Shown piece after piece: positions 48,081 to 60,387 of a stretch of DNA of 64,000 bases (position 1 is its first letter; each line of letters starts with the position of its first letter). Under the pieces are notes generated by a model. It was given only the letters and a program-made list of their open reading frames with translations. It had not been told where the DNA came from and searched no databases. The stretch spans positions 3,720,001 to 3,784,000 of the forward strand of contig NZ_CP019450.1 in the NCBI RefSeq assembly GCF_001983995.1, given 5' to 3'. The stretch is from Halioglobus japonicus. GTDB lineage: Bacteria; Pseudomonadota; Gammaproteobacteria; Pseudomonadales; Halieaceae. The translations under genes and the position numbers were made by a program.

Positions 48081-51000
48081 TCGGCAGTAGAACCCTCATC
48101 AATGGGTGAATTGGGGGCCACCGGCTCTACGGCGATTAACGCCGTCTCGTTGGGATCGGGCACGTTGTTGGGGTCCACCGCCTCGACCAGGGCTTCGACC
48201 TGGCGCCGTGTTTCATCGTCAAAAATGCGATCAAATTCAATGCTGGGCTCACTCCAGGTACCACCGATGGCGTAAACCCCGCTGGATAGTCGATTAACCT
48301 GCTTTTCGAATACCTTCGACACCACGAAGACGCCCGCTGCCACCGGCAGGCCGCCGGCTAGCGCAGCCACCCAGGGCAGGTTATTGGCCACTGGCAGGGT
48401 TGCCACCAGTTCGCCATCCAGGGTCTCTGCTTCCAGGTCGGTCTCAAGGCTGAACACAAACCGACTGGAACTGCCCTCTATGGCTATGGCGGGTACTTCC
48501 AGGGTTCCACTGGCGAGATTCATCTGCCCCTGCAAACTATTGAAAGGCACCCCCGACTCAAACATATGCGTCAGGCTGAGACGCCGCGCGACTTCAGCCA
48601 GATTAAAAATACTCACCAGGCGCAAGGCGCCCGTCGCGCCTGCAGGCGTCTCGAGGAAACGCCCACGCCCCATACCAATATCAATGCGCCCGTCGGATTC
48701 TGCCAGCGAGAATGCCTGGGGGAGCCCGGCCAGGTTAACGCAATCTCCAGGGAACCGCTGGCGGTTTCCAGGAAGCGACCGTAATCAAACTGCTCCAGGG
48801 TGTCGCCGAAGTCGCTAAATCTCATCGGCGCAGTAAGTTCCGTTTGTTCATTCTGACGCCAGTGCAGCTGCGCAGGCGCCTCAGGGGATAAGCGCAGTCC
48901 CGCGATCTCGCCGGTAATATCGCGCGCGTGCACCGACGTGCCTTCGGAGGCCAGACTGAACTGGAACTCACCCAAAGTTTCCTCACCCCGCGCCAGATTC
49001 GACACCACCACCTGCATGTCAGGTATCTCCAGCAGCTGTGGCGCAGTTGCCTCTGCAGCGACTTCCTCATCCACCTCGCCCAGCGCGGCACTCATGCCCG
49101 TGAAATCGAGATAATCCAGCTTGAGCCCCGCTCGCCCCTCGGTGGGTTGGAAGTAAGTACCGCGCAACCACTTGGTTTCCGCCTGCACCTGCATGATTTG
49201 CTGGTCCAGCGCCAGGCTGAATCGGGCGTCAGCAAACTCCTTGCCCCACAATCGCGCCCGGTCCACGTAAATCTCGTCCAGTTGCAGCCGTAGCAGCTGC
49301 GGCTCAACGTCCGGCTCTTGCTCGACCCGAGCATCGCCCTCCTCCATCGGTATCAGATAGCGGTCGCTAAACGCCAACCATTGTTCGAGGTCCAGGTACG
49401 ATAACTGGCCATTCCCCTGAACAATACCAAGCTCCACGGGTGCGGCAGTCACCCCTGCCCCGACAGATGCTCCCAGTAAATTGCCCTGCGCCTGTAGCAA
49501 ACTGACACTCAAATCGCCGCCCAGACGGATATCCAGGTTCACGCGATCTCTTTCCAGCGGCAATAGTAGCTGAAAGCGACGGGCTTCATCGGCGGCTTTG
49601 GTATAGGGCGCAGGAAGATCGAGGCTCACCCCCTCGAGCATTGAATCCAGTTGCAGCTGCGGTGCCTGCCCCGCCTGAATCGCGAGCAGCCCGGAAACAT
49701 CAGCCTCACCATTGGCCAGATGCATGACCTCAAAGGGCAGCCACTCCTGCAGCGCCGCGGTATCTACCGTGCTCTCCAGGCCGACCTCCAATACAGCGTT
49801 GCTGAATCCGGCAACAGGTAGCGCCGGATCCAGAGCGCGCTGCTGTAGTCGCGCGGTGACCGGGCGCTGCCACAGCAGGCCTGTCAAATCCTCGGAACTG
49901 AACCCCGACTGGGAGTTATAACGCACCCGGCCCGCCACCGCTTCCAAGGCCAAATTGCCTGGCTCAATACTGAGCGAGGTATCCGCAAGGACTGCATTGA
50001 CCTCCACCGTGGGGGCGCTCCCAGGTCGCGCCAGATTAAGTTGTAAATCGAGCTCCGCCTCAAGCTCTCCCGATGCCTGCCAGCGGGAAAATGCATCGCT
50101 GGTCAGGTCTGCCAGCAGCGAATTATTGACGATGAGCAACCCGTCTGAAGCATCGCCGGCCAGCTCGCCGTGCACCGCCAACTGCATTTCCTTGCTCTGA
50201 TTCATCCAGGCTTCAACCGACAACTGGCTCAGCTCAGCCTCATACATTTGAGCAAAATCGGCCCAGACACTGACGTCCACATCGTCAATCAGCACAGTGC
50301 CCGCCACCTTGCTAACCGGCGGCCACTGAGGGTGATAATTGATCCGTGTATTAGCCACGTTGAAGAACAACTGCACGGTGCGCAGCGGTGCGCTACCGCG
50401 CTTGAGGCTGCCCCGCCAGATAAAGGCGCCCTGCCGGACCTCGCCCTCACCAATGGCGCCTCTGAGCCAGTCAAGCAGGTTGTCATTGAGGATATAAGGG
50501 AGGTACTTCAGACGGTGGACGGGATGGGTATCCTGGATACCAATAACCAGATCCATCTCCAGCCCGGTCGGTGTCGGTTCGAAGGGAATGTTCAGGCGGA
50601 ACAGCGATTTCACCGTACCGACGACACCCGCTGCGGTAATCAGGCCGCTGTCAAGCAACAGGGACTGATCATCCCAGTCGATATTGAGGGTGCCGCTGAA
50701 GTCGTCAAAGAACAACGGCTCCCGGTACACGGTGGGAAAGTCCATCGTGAACTGCTGGCTGTCGATAACCACATAGCCACCGCTGTCAGACAGCTCCAGG
50801 TAACCCGCGCCGGAGGTCACGCCCGGCGCCCCCTTCCACGAGTTGACCTGCACGTTGTCGAAATTGGCTTCTACCTGCCAGTCCGCCACGGGATTACTCA
50901 ACTCACCCACGGTCAATTCCAGTGCAGTGACATCGCCTTTGGCGTCGAGTGTGGAAAACACGGCTGCAACCTTGTCGGGCAGTACGCCGGAGGTCAGGGC

Positions 51001-52068
51001 CAGCTGATTGAGCGGTTCCACCGGCACGTCCCGCGCCCGTAAACGCCCGGACTCGCCCCAGGTGTCGAGCTGCAAGCGCGGTAGCAATACTTCCACGTCC
51101 CCGCTGCGCGCCAGCACGTTCGATGCATACAGCGTACGGCGGTTACTGTGCTCCACCAGGCTTATGGACATCGACAATTCGTCCAAGGGCATGCGCCACT
51201 CGGCCGCCACGGGTTGCAGCATCAGGTTGCGCAAGCGCAGGTCCATATCGACATCGAGTACGCCGCGCTGCCAGTCCAACCAGACCTGGGTGTCGAGCTC
51301 GCCCTCAGCCGACAACAGTGCCGGCGTCGGCAGCATCTCCCGGGCGGCGGCGATATCACTGGAGGCGATAGCAAGATATAGCTGCCCCGTGAACGCATCA
51401 GCCTCGAAGGGATTTCCTACCCCCGTGCCACGCAACTCAATATCAATACCACGCGTCGATGCCAACTGGGCCGAAAACTGCCGCTGGCTGCCCGCGCGTT
51501 GCAGCTGCAGGTTGAGGTCAAACGTGCGCTGTTCGCCGCTGGGCAAGGCCAGGCGTAGCTTGTTTTGATTGAGCGCCGCAAACTCCACGTTGAGCAGGAA
51601 CTCCCGCAGCCAGCTGCCCACCGGGGTGTTCCCACCCTGTAGTCCCGGAAAAACCAGCCGTCCCTCAGCATCGAGCTCACCGTAGAGCTCGAGGGCGTCC
51701 AACTCAATGGACGTAATGTGGAGATTTCTCGCCAGCAACGAATCCAGCACGTCGAGACCCACGCGGCCACCGCTGAGTTCTACCGTGTCACCTTGGGCCC
51801 CGGGCAATTTGAGTCGCAGTCCCTCGAGCACGATCTCCGGTGTAAAGGAGCGCCACTCCCCCCGCAGGCTGTCCGCCTGAATCTCGAAGGGGACTCGCCC
51901 ATTCAGCTCTGCCAGGATCTCGACCTGGAAATTCTGCAGATTCTGGCTGAGCAAACGCCCCAGGCTGACGTAGCTGGCCAGCAGCACAATCGCCAGCACC
52001 GCCCCGGCCCAGAGCAGGGAACTGAGACGATGAAAAAAGGAGTCGCGAGGCGAGGTATCTTCACTCAT
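48077..52068 (-). CDS. yhdP: YhdP-type AsmA-like lipid transport protein (one frameshift as sequenced)
   Basis: YhdP is a very large inner-membrane-anchored periplasmic protein, implicated with TamB and YdbH in phospholipid flow to the outer membrane. One N-terminal membrane helix (about 15-38) precedes a long beta-rich, repeat-like periplasmic body and an AsmA/DUF3971-type C-terminal domain. The frame from 52068 breaks at a G5 run on the plus strand (48718-48722); the C-terminus continues in the next frame to 48077 (LVSIFNLAEVARRLSLTHMF). One more base joins them as SPQAFSLAESDGRIDIGMGRG and 1330 residues. It follows rng by 9 nt. Confidence 0.92.
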
Positions 52069-52077
52069 GGTGAGGAC

Positions 52078-53535
52078 TTAGAGAAGTACAATGTCAAAGT
52101 GTTCCGGATTGCTGTGAGGTTCTACCCGGAAGCTGATGGTCTTACCAATGAATTCTTCCAAATCAGCGACATTGGCGGACTCTTCATCCAGCAACCTGTC
52201 CACCACACCCTGGGTGGCCAACACCATGATGTCGGCCGTGTCATAGGCCCTGGCGTCGCGCATAATTTCACGAAATATCTCATAGCAGACGGTTTCGGCC
52301 GATTTCAGTACCCCGCGTCCCTGGCAAACCGGACAATCTTCGCACAGGACATGCTCAAGGCTCTCACGCGTGCGCTTGCGCGTCATTTCGACCAGGCCGA
52401 GCTCAGATACGCCGGTAATCTTGTTGCGCGCGGGGTCTTTCTGCATGGCCTTTTCCAGGGTCCGATGCACCTGGCGACGGTGCTCCTCATCACGCATATC
52501 GATGAAATCAACGATAATAATGCCGCCCAGGTTGCGCACCCGCAGCTGCCGGGCGAGCATGGTTGCCGCCTCGAGATTGGTCTTGTAAATCGTTTCTTCC
52601 AGATTGCGCCGGCCGACAAATGAACCGGTGTTCACATCGATGGTCGTCATCGCCTCAGTCTGGTCGATAATGAGATAGCCACCTGATTTCAGCTCGACCT
52701 TACGCCCCAGGGCGCGCTGAATTTCGTCTTCGATGCCGTGCAGGTCAAACAGCGGGCGCTCACCGGGATAGTGCTCCAGCAGCCCCGATACCTCCGGCAC
52801 ATAGTCACTGCAGAACTCCTGCAGGGCCGTAAAACTTTCACGACTATCGACCAGGATGCGACTCACGCCGGGGCGAGCCAGATCGCGCACAGTGCGCATG
52901 TGCAGCGGCAGATCGGTGTACAGTAGTTCCGCTTTGGTCGCCGCTTCGGCACGCCGGGTGACCGCTTTCCAGAGACGCTTGAGAAAACGCAGATCGGCAC
53001 GAATTTCGTCGAGACCCGCTCCTTCCGCAGCGGTGCGCAAAATGTAACCGCCTTCCTGCGCCATATCCTCCAGTTCCAGCCCCTCAGCCAACAGTGCCTG
53101 CAGACGCTCTCGCTCAGCGGCATCGTCGATGCGCTGCGAGACACCGACATGCGAAGTTTGCGGCATAAATACCAGATAGCGCGAGGACACCGAGAGCTCG
53201 GTCGTCAGGCGGGCTCCCTTGGTTCCCAGAGGTTCCTTGGTCACCTGAACAATGACTTTCTTGCCGTCGTGCAGATGATCGCGAATTGAGTCGGAACTGC
53301 GACCGCCAGCGACATAAATATCCGAGACATGGATAAAACTGGTTCGCTCCAGACCAATTTCGACAAAGGCAGCCTGCATGCCCGGAAGCACCCGAACAAC
53401 TTTGCCTGCATAGATATTCCCGACGATACCGCGATTCGCACTGCGCTCGATGTGGATGTCCTGGGGGGCGCCATTGTCGACAACCGCTACCCGGGTTTCC
53501 ATGGGCGTGACATTGACCAGGATTTCTTCGCTCAC
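52078..53535 (-). CDS. rng: Ribonuclease G
   Basis: RNase G is the short RNase E homologue that matures the 5' end of 16S rRNA. The 485-residue protein has an S1 domain (IVGNIYAGKVVRVLPGMQAAF), the catalytic Asp residues in TIDVNTGSFVG and IIIVDFIDMRD, and the zinc-link CEDCPVCQGRG. The start is a GTG overlapping the maf stop by 4 nt (GTGA), with GGAGG inside maf five bases upstream. Confidence 0.97.
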   Translation of the reverse strand: MSEEILVNVTPMETRVAVVDNGAPQDIHIERSANRGIVGNIYAGKVVRVLPGMQAAFVEIGLERTSFIHVSDIYVAGGRSSDSIRDHLHDGKKVIVQVTKEPLGTKGARLTTELSVSSRYLVFMPQTSHVGVSQRIDDAAERERLQALLAEGLELEDMAQEGGYILRTAAEGAGLDEIRADLRFLKRLWKAVTRRAEAATKAELLYTDLPLHMRTVRDLARPGVSRILVDSRESFTALQEFCSDYVPEVSGLLEHYPGERPLFDLHGIEDEIQRALGRKVELKSGGYLIIDQTEAMTTIDVNTGSFVGRRNLEETIYKTNLEAATMLARQLRVRNLGGIIIVDFIDMRDEEHRRQVHRTLEKAMQKDPARNKITGVSELGLVEMTRKRTRESLEHVLCEDCPVCQGRGVLKSAETVCYEIFREIMRDARAYDTADIMVLATQGVVDRLLDEESANVADLEEFIGKTISFRVEPHSNPEHFDIVLL

Positions 53536-54140
53536 TCACTACCTCCCATGTCTTCAGTCCGCTCCAGTCGCGTGGTGACACCGGCCGCTGCCAGCAGCTG
53601 CCAGGTCTCATGGAGAGGCAGGCCGACGACATTACTGTAGCTTCCCTCGATGCTGCTGACAAAAGCCCCCGCCAGCCCCTGGATGCCATATCCGCCGGCC
53701 TTGTCCCAGGGCTCGTCTGTGGCCAGATAGGCCTCACACTGGGCCCGGGTCAGCTGGCCGAAACGCACGCGCGTCTCAACCAGGATTTCTTCGGATTGAC
53801 CATCCTCACAGCACAGGCAAACCGCCGTCATGACGCTGTGCCAACGTCCGGACAGGCGCGCCAGCATGGCAAGGCCGTCAAAGTGATCAACCGGTTTTCC
53901 CAGGACATCATCTTCAATGACCACCGAGGTGTCGGCGGCAAGCACGGCCAGTGCTTCACCGGTATGCCGCCCGGCTACCGCGGCGGCTTTCTCTCTGGCC
54001 ATCCGCAGTACATAGTCAGCGGGCTTTTCGCCGACATTCACGGTTTCGTCGATATCCGCCGACTCCAGATCAAACTGCACGCCCAGCTGTGCCAGCAGTT
54101 CGCGACGGCGTGGCGAGGCCGATGCAAGCAGCAGGCGCAT
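53532..54140 (-). CDS. maf: Maf/YhdE nucleoside triphosphate pyrophosphatase
   Basis: A 202-residue Maf-family house-cleaning pyrophosphatase (dTTP/UTP type by position and similarity to YhdE). Motifs: LLLASASPRRRELLAQLG at the N-terminus, VLAADTSVVIEDDVLGKP with the catalytic Asp, and the GGYGIQGLAGAFVSSIEGSY region. It lies between mreD and rng, as in E. coli. Confidence 0.95.
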   Translation of the reverse strand: MRLLLASASPRRRELLAQLGVQFDLESADIDETVNVGEKPADYVLRMAREKAAAVAGRHTGEALAVLAADTSVVIEDDVLGKPVDHFDGLAMLARLSGRWHSVMTAVCLCCEDGQSEEILVETRVRFGQLTRAQCEAYLATDEPWDKAGGYGIQGLAGAFVSSIEGSYSNVVGLPLHETWQLLAAAGVTTRLERTEDMGGSE

Positions 54141-54141
54141 C

Positions 54142-54629
54142 TCAGCTCACCCGATAGTGGCGCCGGGCACCACGCAGAATATGCAGCACAAACGGCCACA
54201 GCAACGCACTGGAGAAGGCCGGCAACAGGAACAACAACGTCGTTGCACCCGCTCCCTGCAGGTTCTGGACCCACTGGCAAATCATTTGGTTAATGCCCAC
54301 CAGGACAAACACGACGCCCGCCTGCTGCCCCAGGCTGAACACACGCAGCCTCTGATAAAGGGTCATGGACAGTGCGGCCACCACCGCCAGCGCGAAGGCG
54401 TTTTGCCCAAGCACGGCGCCCTCGAGAATATCGAGCATCACCCCCAGCAGCAGCCCGGTGACCATACCCACCCGGTGCGGCAAGGCAATGACCCAGTAGA
54501 TCAACACCACCGCAACCCACTCGGGGCGCCCCATGCCAGCCACAGCGGCAGGGGCATGACGGCCAATACCAGCGCGACAAAAAAAGAGACCAGAATGGCC
54601 CAATAACCGTGCGCACCCTGCTCAACCAA
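54142..54629 (-). CDS. mreD: Rod shape-determining protein MreD (one frameshift as sequenced)
   Basis: MreD is a small multi-pass membrane protein of the elongasome. The family N-terminus is encoded from a TTG at 54629 (GGAAGG six bases upstream): LVEQGAHGYWAILVSFFVAL. The frame breaks at a four-base run (54529-54532), and the rest (RPEWVAVVLIYWVIALPHRVG to the stop at 54142) is in the next frame. One more base gives PLWLAWGRPEWVAVV and a 162-residue protein with about five membrane helices, the normal size. It lies between mreC and maf. Confidence 0.88.
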
Positions 54630-54631
54630 GG

Positions 54632-55432
54632 TCAGCCTTCCCGAGCAGGAGTTGGAGTGAATACCAGTAGCACGTGACGACTGCGATCCAGCGCCGCACT
54701 GGGCATGGCAGTAATGTATGCAAACGGCTGGCCGGGGTCGCGCTCTATTTTGTCGACCACCGCCACCGGGTAACCGACCGGAAAACGCCCGCCCAGACCC
54801 GATGTCACCAGCAGGTCACCCTCCTGGATATCCGTCGTCGCTGATACGTGATGGATTTCCAGTGATCCGAGGCTACCAGTACCCTCCGCAATGGCCCGGA
54901 CGCCGTTGCGGTTAACCTGCACTGGAATGGAGTGGGTAGCATCGGTAATCAGCAGTGCGCGCGAGTTGATCGGGCTGACCTCGACAATCTGACCCAACAA
55001 ACCGTCCGCATCAATGAGGGGCTGGCCGACATATACGCCGTCCATTTCACCCTTATTGAGCACCAGTTGGTGACGAACTGGATCGGGTGATACGCCGATC
55101 AGCTCCGCAACCAGTACGTCATCGCGCAATATCGCGCTGGAATTGAGCAGTGCTCTCAGGCGAACATTTTCGGCCTGCAGCGATGCCATTTGGTGGGAGC
55201 GCCCCTGCAGTACCAGATTCTCGCGCTTGAGGCGGGCATTTTCTTCCTGCAGGTCATCTCTGGAGACGAGATTGTCCTCATTCCACTCGGCCATCCGCCC
55301 GGGAAGATCCGCTACCCAATAAACCGGCGCGGCAGCGATTTCCATCACTGAGCGCGTGGATTGCAGGGCGTTATAGCGTAAATCGGCGACAATCAGGACG
55401 GCGAGTAGCACCACTGCCAGTAGCAGGCGCAA
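54632..55432 (-). CDS. mreC: Rod shape-determining protein MreC
   Basis: MreC is a bitopic protein whose periplasmic part organises elongation enzymes. The 266 residues from a TTG at 55432 include the membrane helix (about 2-18), a coiled coil (about 60-90) and the beta-barrel domain (LVLNKGEMDGVYVGQPLIDADGLLGQ, split). The family cytoplasmic start (MIKPLF...LG) is encoded upstream in frame to about 55474 (IKPLFVKESTLG), but only ATT, GTC or ATC is available as a start there. The ATC at 55468 has AGGA six bases upstream. True start unresolved. Confidence 0.93.
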   Translation of the reverse strand: MRLLLAVVLLAVLIVADLRYNALQSTRSVMEIAAAPVYWVADLPGRMAEWNEDNLVSRDDLQEENARLKRENLVLQGRSHQMASLQAENVRLRALLNSSAILRDDVLVAELIGVSPDPVRHQLVLNKGEMDGVYVGQPLIDADGLLGQIVEVSPINSRALLITDATHSIPVQVNRNGVRAIAEGTGSLGSLEIHHVSATTDIQEGDLLVTSGLGGRFPVGYPVAVVDKIERDPGQPFAYITAMPSAALDRSRHVLLVFTPTPAREG

Positions 55433-55594
55433 CCCCAGGGTAGACTCTTTGACGAACAGTGGCTTGATGACAATTCCTATTCTGGCAATTCAGGCATCAG
55501 CCCCATTCTACTGCAGGAGCGACTGGGGTCGCGAACAAATTCGCGCGGCCGCAGGCAATGGTTGACCGCACTAGCTGCGCGGCCAGAAATCGCC

Positions 55595-56638
<1,044 letters not shown>

Positions 56639-56747
56639 TTACTACCTTATGACTAGGATGGAGAACTGGGCTGGACAGACCGCGAAGCTCCCTACCAACC
56701 GCACCAAATTGCTCCCTGAGAGCCAGATTACGGGCGATTTTGACCGA

Positions 56748-56775
56748 CTTATATGTTGTCGGCTTATTCGAGCAA
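56748..56775 (-). promoter_or_regulatory. Possible promoter of mreBCD
   Basis: TTGCTC (56775-56770), a 16-bp spacer and TATAAG (56753-56748) lie on the minus strand 116 nt before the mreB ATG, in the 237-nt divergent gap to gatC. The -10 is good, the -35 and spacing are modest. On the plus strand TTGACC (56740-56745) could serve gatC, but its -10 (CTTATT) is poor. Confidence 0.4.
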
Positions 56776-56869
56776 CTGTATCAACGCCGGGGATTTTGGG
56801 CAAGGCGCAAATGTGATAAGTTTACGCCCCCTGCCGCCCCCGGGGCGGCCCTCCTCTGGTTATACAAGC

Positions 56870-57157
56870 ATGGCTATCGAGCAAGACGAAATAGAGAAAA
56901 TTGCGGAACTCGCACGCATCCGCATCGGCGCCGACCAGATCGGCGAAGTAACCCAGCGAATTACCGAGATTCTCGGCATGGTGGACCAACTCCAGGCCGC
57001 CGATACCGCCGGGGTGGAGCCCATGGCCAACCCGCTGGACGCCACGGCGCGCCTGCGCGCGGACGAGGTCACCGAACTCAATCGCCGCGACGCCTTCCAG
57101 GCCATCGCACCCGCCACGGAAGACGGGCTGTATCTCGTCCCCAAAGTTATCGAATAA
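56870..57157 (+). CDS. gatC: Asp-tRNA(Asn)/Glu-tRNA(Gln) amidotransferase subunit C
   Basis: GatC is the small bridging subunit of GatCAB, which converts Glu-tRNA(Gln) and/or Asp-tRNA(Asn) to the amide forms. The 95-residue protein from the ATG at 56870 ([17 protein letters not shown]) has the two N-terminal helices and the [17 protein letters not shown] belt. A frame opening at 56753 has no support. First of gatC-gatA-gatB. Confidence 0.96.
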   Translation: MAIEQDEIEKIAELARIRIGADQIGEVTQRITEILGMVDQLQAADTAGVEPMANPLDATARLRADEVTELNRRDAFQAIAPATEDGLYLVPKVIE

Positions 57158-57186
57158 GCGGCCTGCGCCGCCTCAGGATTATCTCC

Positions 57187-58653
57187 ATGCACCAATTGAC
57201 TGTTGCCGAGCTGTCCGCGGGATTGCGAAACAAACGCTTTTCCAGTGTCGAGCTCACCAGCACTTATCTCGGCCGTATTGAGCGGTTGAACGGCGATCTG
57301 AACGCCTTTATCACCGTAGATCGCGAAGCGGCGCTTGCCGCTGCCGCCGAGGCCGACACCCTGCTGGCCAGCGGCCAGGGTGGCCCACTGACGGGTGTAC
57401 CCATTGCCCATAAAGACATCTTCTGCACCGAAGGCATGCGCACCAGCTGCGGCTCGCGCATACTCGACAACTTTGTGCCCCCCTACGACGCCACCGTGAT
57501 TCGCCGCTTCCGCGACGCCGGCGCAGTCATTCTGGGTAAAACCAACCTGGATGAGTTCGCCATGGGGTCCTCCAACGAGAACAGCTTCTACGGCGCTGCC
57601 CACAACCCCTGGGACCTGTCGCTGGTTCCAGGCGGATCCTCGGGCGGCTCTGCCGCTGCCGTCGCTGCCCGACTCGCCCCGGCAGCCACCGGTACTGACA
57701 CCGGCGGCTCCATCCGTCAGCCTGCGGCGTTCTGTGGCATCACCGGCCTCAAGCCGACCTACGGCCGAGTCTCGCGCCTGGGCATGATTGCCTATGCCTC
57801 TAGCCTCGATCAGGGCGGCCCCATGGGCCATACCGCCGAGGACTGCGCCCTGCTGTTGAATGTAATGGCCGGGCACGACCCTCTGGACTCCACCTCTTCC
57901 GAACAGGCCACCGAAGATTATACAGCTGCACTGAACAACGACCTGCAGGGCCTGCGCATCGGTTTGCCCGCCGAATATTTTGGCGACGGACTGGATCCGG
58001 CAACGGGCGAATGCATTCAGGCAGCGCTCAGGGAACTTGAGGCCCAGGGCGCCGAGCTGGTGGAAATTTCCCTTCCCAATGCCGCCCTGACGATTCCGGC
58101 CTACTACATCATCGCGCCGGCGGAGGCCTCCACCAACCTGTCGCGCTTTGATGGCGTTCGCTACGGCCACCGCTGCGACACCCCGGCCGACCTGCACGAC
58201 CTGTATACCCGGACCCGGGAAGAGGGTTTTGGCGACGAGGTGAAGCGCCGCATTCTGGTGGGCACCTACGCGCTCTCGGCCGGCTACTACGACGCCTACT
58301 ACAAGAAAGCACAGCAGGCACGCCGCCTGATCCGCGACGACTTTATGGCCGCCTTCGACAAAGTTGATGTTATCGCCGGCCCCACCACACCAGGTCCGGC
58401 TTTCGCACTGGGCGCCAAGAGCAATGACCCGGTTGCCATGTACCTGGAAGATGTCTACACACTGGCCGTCAACCTGGCCGGTCTGCCGGGCATCTCCACC
58501 CCAGCAGGCCTGGTTGATGGCAAGCCGGTGGGCCTGCAACTGATTGGTCGCCACTTTGAAGAATCGCGTCTGCTGAACGTGTCACACCGCCTGCAGCAGG
58601 CCACCGACTGGCACAAAGCCATGCCTGCCATCGCCGAAGGAGGTGCCGCCTGA
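57187..58653 (+). CDS. gatA: Asp-tRNA(Asn)/Glu-tRNA(Gln) amidotransferase subunit A
   Basis: GatA is the glutaminase that supplies ammonia to GatB. From the ATG at 57187 ([18 protein letters not shown]) it has 488 residues with the amidase triad Lys76 (AHKD), Ser151 (PGGSSGGS) and Ser175 ([13 protein letters not shown]). A frame open to 56740 includes all of gatC in another phase and is rejected. Its stop overlaps gatB by one base (TGATG). Confidence 0.97.
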   Translation: MHQLTVAELSAGLRNKRFSSVELTSTYLGRIERLNGDLNAFITVDREAALAAAAEADTLLASGQGGPLTGVPIAHKDIFCTEGMRTSCGSRILDNFVPPYDATVIRRFRDAGAVILGKTNLDEFAMGSSNENSFYGAAHNPWDLSLVPGGSSGGSAAAVAARLAPAATGTDTGGSIRQPAAFCGITGLKPTYGRVSRLGMIAYASSLDQGGPMGHTAEDCALLLNVMAGHDPLDSTSSEQATEDYTAALNNDLQGLRIGLPAEYFGDGLDPATGECIQAALRELEAQGAELVEISLPNAALTIPAYYIIAPAEASTNLSRFDGVRYGHRCDTPADLHDLYTRTREEGFGDEVKRRILVGTYALSAGYYDAYYKKAQQARRLIRDDFMAAFDKVDVIAGPTTPGPAFALGAKSNDPVAMYLEDVYTLAVNLAGLPGISTPAGLVDGKPVGLQLIGRHFEESRLLNVSHRLQQATDWHKAMPAIAEGGAA

Positions 58654-60095
58654 TGCAATGGGAAACAGTCATCGGCCTTGAAGTACACCTGCAACTGGCC
58701 ACGCAGTCGAAGATTTTTTCTGGCTCACCAACCACGTTCGGTGCCGAAGCCAACACCCAGGCCAGCGCAGTCGATCTCGCCATGCCGGGCATGCTCCCGG
58801 TACTGAACAAAGAGGCGGTGCACATGGCCGTCATGTTCGGCCTGGGTATCGGCGCCGAGATCGGCATGCGCTCAGTATTTGATCGCAAGAACTACTTTTA
58901 CCCAGACCTGCCCAAGGGCTATCAGATCAGCCAGTTCGAGGCACCGATCGTCGGCACGGGCACGTTTGAGATCCAAGTGGAAGACGGCAGCACCCGCGAA
59001 ATCGGCATTACCCGCGCCCACCTCGAGGAAGACGCCGGCAAATCGCTGCACGAAGACTTTCATGGCATGAGCGGCATCGACCTCAACCGGGCCGGCACAC
59101 CATTGCTGGAAATTGTCTCCGAACCAGACATCCGCTCGGCGGTGGAGGCGGTGGCCTACCTCAAGGCCCTGCACAGCCTGGTCACGTATCTGGGCATCTC
59201 CGACGGCAATATGGCCGAGGGCTCGATGCGCTGCGACATCAACATTTCCCTGCGCCCGCACGGTCAGGAAGAATTCGGCACTCGGGCTGAAATCAAGAAC
59301 GTCAACTCGTTCCGCTTTGTAGAGCGCGCGATTCGCCACGAGATCGAACGTCAATCCGACATACTGGAAGACGGCGGCAAGGTGGTCCAGGAGACCCGCC
59401 TGTACGACCCCGACCGCGACGAAACACGCTCTATGCGCAGCAAGGAAGTGGCCAACGATTATCGCTACTTCCCTGAGCCAGATCTGCTGCCTGTCGTCAT
59501 TGACGAAGCCTATGTCCAGGCCGTCCGCGAGAGTTTGCCAGAGCTGCCCACCGCCAAGCGCGACCGCTTCATGGCGCAGTACAATCTGTCTGCCTATGAT
59601 GCGAATGTGCTCGCAGGCAGCATTGCGCTGGCCGACTACTATGAGTCGGTTGTCGCGGCCTGTGGCGATGCCAAGATTGCCGCCAACTGGGTGCAGGTTG
59701 AGCTGCTCGGCCAGCTGAACAAGGTCGAACAGGAGATTACTGCCTCGCCCGTCAGCGCGGATGCACTGGGCAATCTGATCGCCCGCATTCTCGATAACAC
59801 CATCTCGGGCAAAATTGCCAAGCAGGTGTTCGAAGCCATGTGGCAGGGTGAAGGCACGGCGGATGAAATTATCGACGCCAAAGGGCTGAAGCAGGTGTCC
59901 GACACAGGCGCCATTGAAGCCATGGTCGATGAAGTCATCGCCAACAGCGCCGCACAGGTCGAGCAGTACCTGGCGGCTGACGACGCCAAACGAAAAAAAC
60001 TGGTCGGCTATTTTGTCGGCCAGGTTATGAAAGCCTCTAAGGGCCAGGCCAACCCTGGCATGGTTAACAAACTACTTGCGCAGAAACTGAAATGA
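58653..60095 (+). CDS. gatB: Asp-tRNA(Asn)/Glu-tRNA(Gln) amidotransferase subunit B
   Basis: GatB activates the mischarged aminoacyl-tRNA with ATP and transfers ammonia to it. The 480-residue protein starts [20 protein letters not shown], has the cradle-domain motifs ([45 protein letters not shown]) and the C-terminal YqeY-like tRNA-binding domain. It overlaps the following small gene by 4 nt. Confidence 0.98.
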   Translation: MQWETVIGLEVHLQLATQSKIFSGSPTTFGAEANTQASAVDLAMPGMLPVLNKEAVHMAVMFGLGIGAEIGMRSVFDRKNYFYPDLPKGYQISQFEAPIVGTGTFEIQVEDGSTREIGITRAHLEEDAGKSLHEDFHGMSGIDLNRAGTPLLEIVSEPDIRSAVEAVAYLKALHSLVTYLGISDGNMAEGSMRCDINISLRPHGQEEFGTRAEIKNVNSFRFVERAIRHEIERQSDILEDGGKVVQETRLYDPDRDETRSMRSKEVANDYRYFPEPDLLPVVIDEAYVQAVRESLPELPTAKRDRFMAQYNLSAYDANVLAGSIALADYYESVVAACGDAKIAANWVQVELLGQLNKVEQEITASPVSADALGNLIARILDNTISGKIAKQVFEAMWQGEGTADEIIDAKGLKQVSDTGAIEAMVDEVIANSAAQVEQYLAADDAKRKKLVGYFVGQVMKASKGQANPGMVNKLLAQKLK

Positions 60096-60382
60096 AGAAA
60101 GACAAACAAAAAATTATCGACGAAGTCTGGACCGAAGACCACGTTCGCAGCTTCCTGAATTTCCGCCCTCACGACGGCAGCAATGAGGATTTCCACATCC
60201 TTTTGAAGGCATACCAGAGCATGCGCGCCGACGACTTTGCGCTATTTCTTGGCATGTTTACCGAGCAACAGCGCGATGTGAATGCTGCAGGCCGCGATGG
60301 CCGCACGGTACTCGCCATTGTCAGCGAGCACCGCAATGGCAGCGCCTACGCCGACATACTGAAGAGCGCCGGCGCAGCATAA
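60092..60382 (+). CDS. Small conserved protein, PA4642-like, function unknown
   Basis: A 96-residue cytoplasmic protein with no signal peptide or membrane segment. It reads as helical and charged ([44 protein letters not shown]), and the RDGRT stretch resembles an ankyrin-like turn. From memory it resembles the uncharacterised PA4642 family of pseudomonads. The 4-nt overlap with gatB suggests co-translation with the amidotransferase subunits, but no function should be inferred from that alone. Confidence 0.8.
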   Translation: MKKDKQKIIDEVWTEDHVRSFLNFRPHDGSNEDFHILLKAYQSMRADDFALFLGMFTEQQRDVNAAGRDGRTVLAIVSEHRNGSAYADILKSAGAA

Positions 60383-60387
60383 GGCCG

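Noticed and set aside
56860..58554. 564-codon open frame on the minus strand opposite gatC/gatA
   Set aside because: It mirrors the high-GC codon pattern of the clearly recognisable amidotransferase genes, has no recognisable domain, and is one of many antisense shadows.
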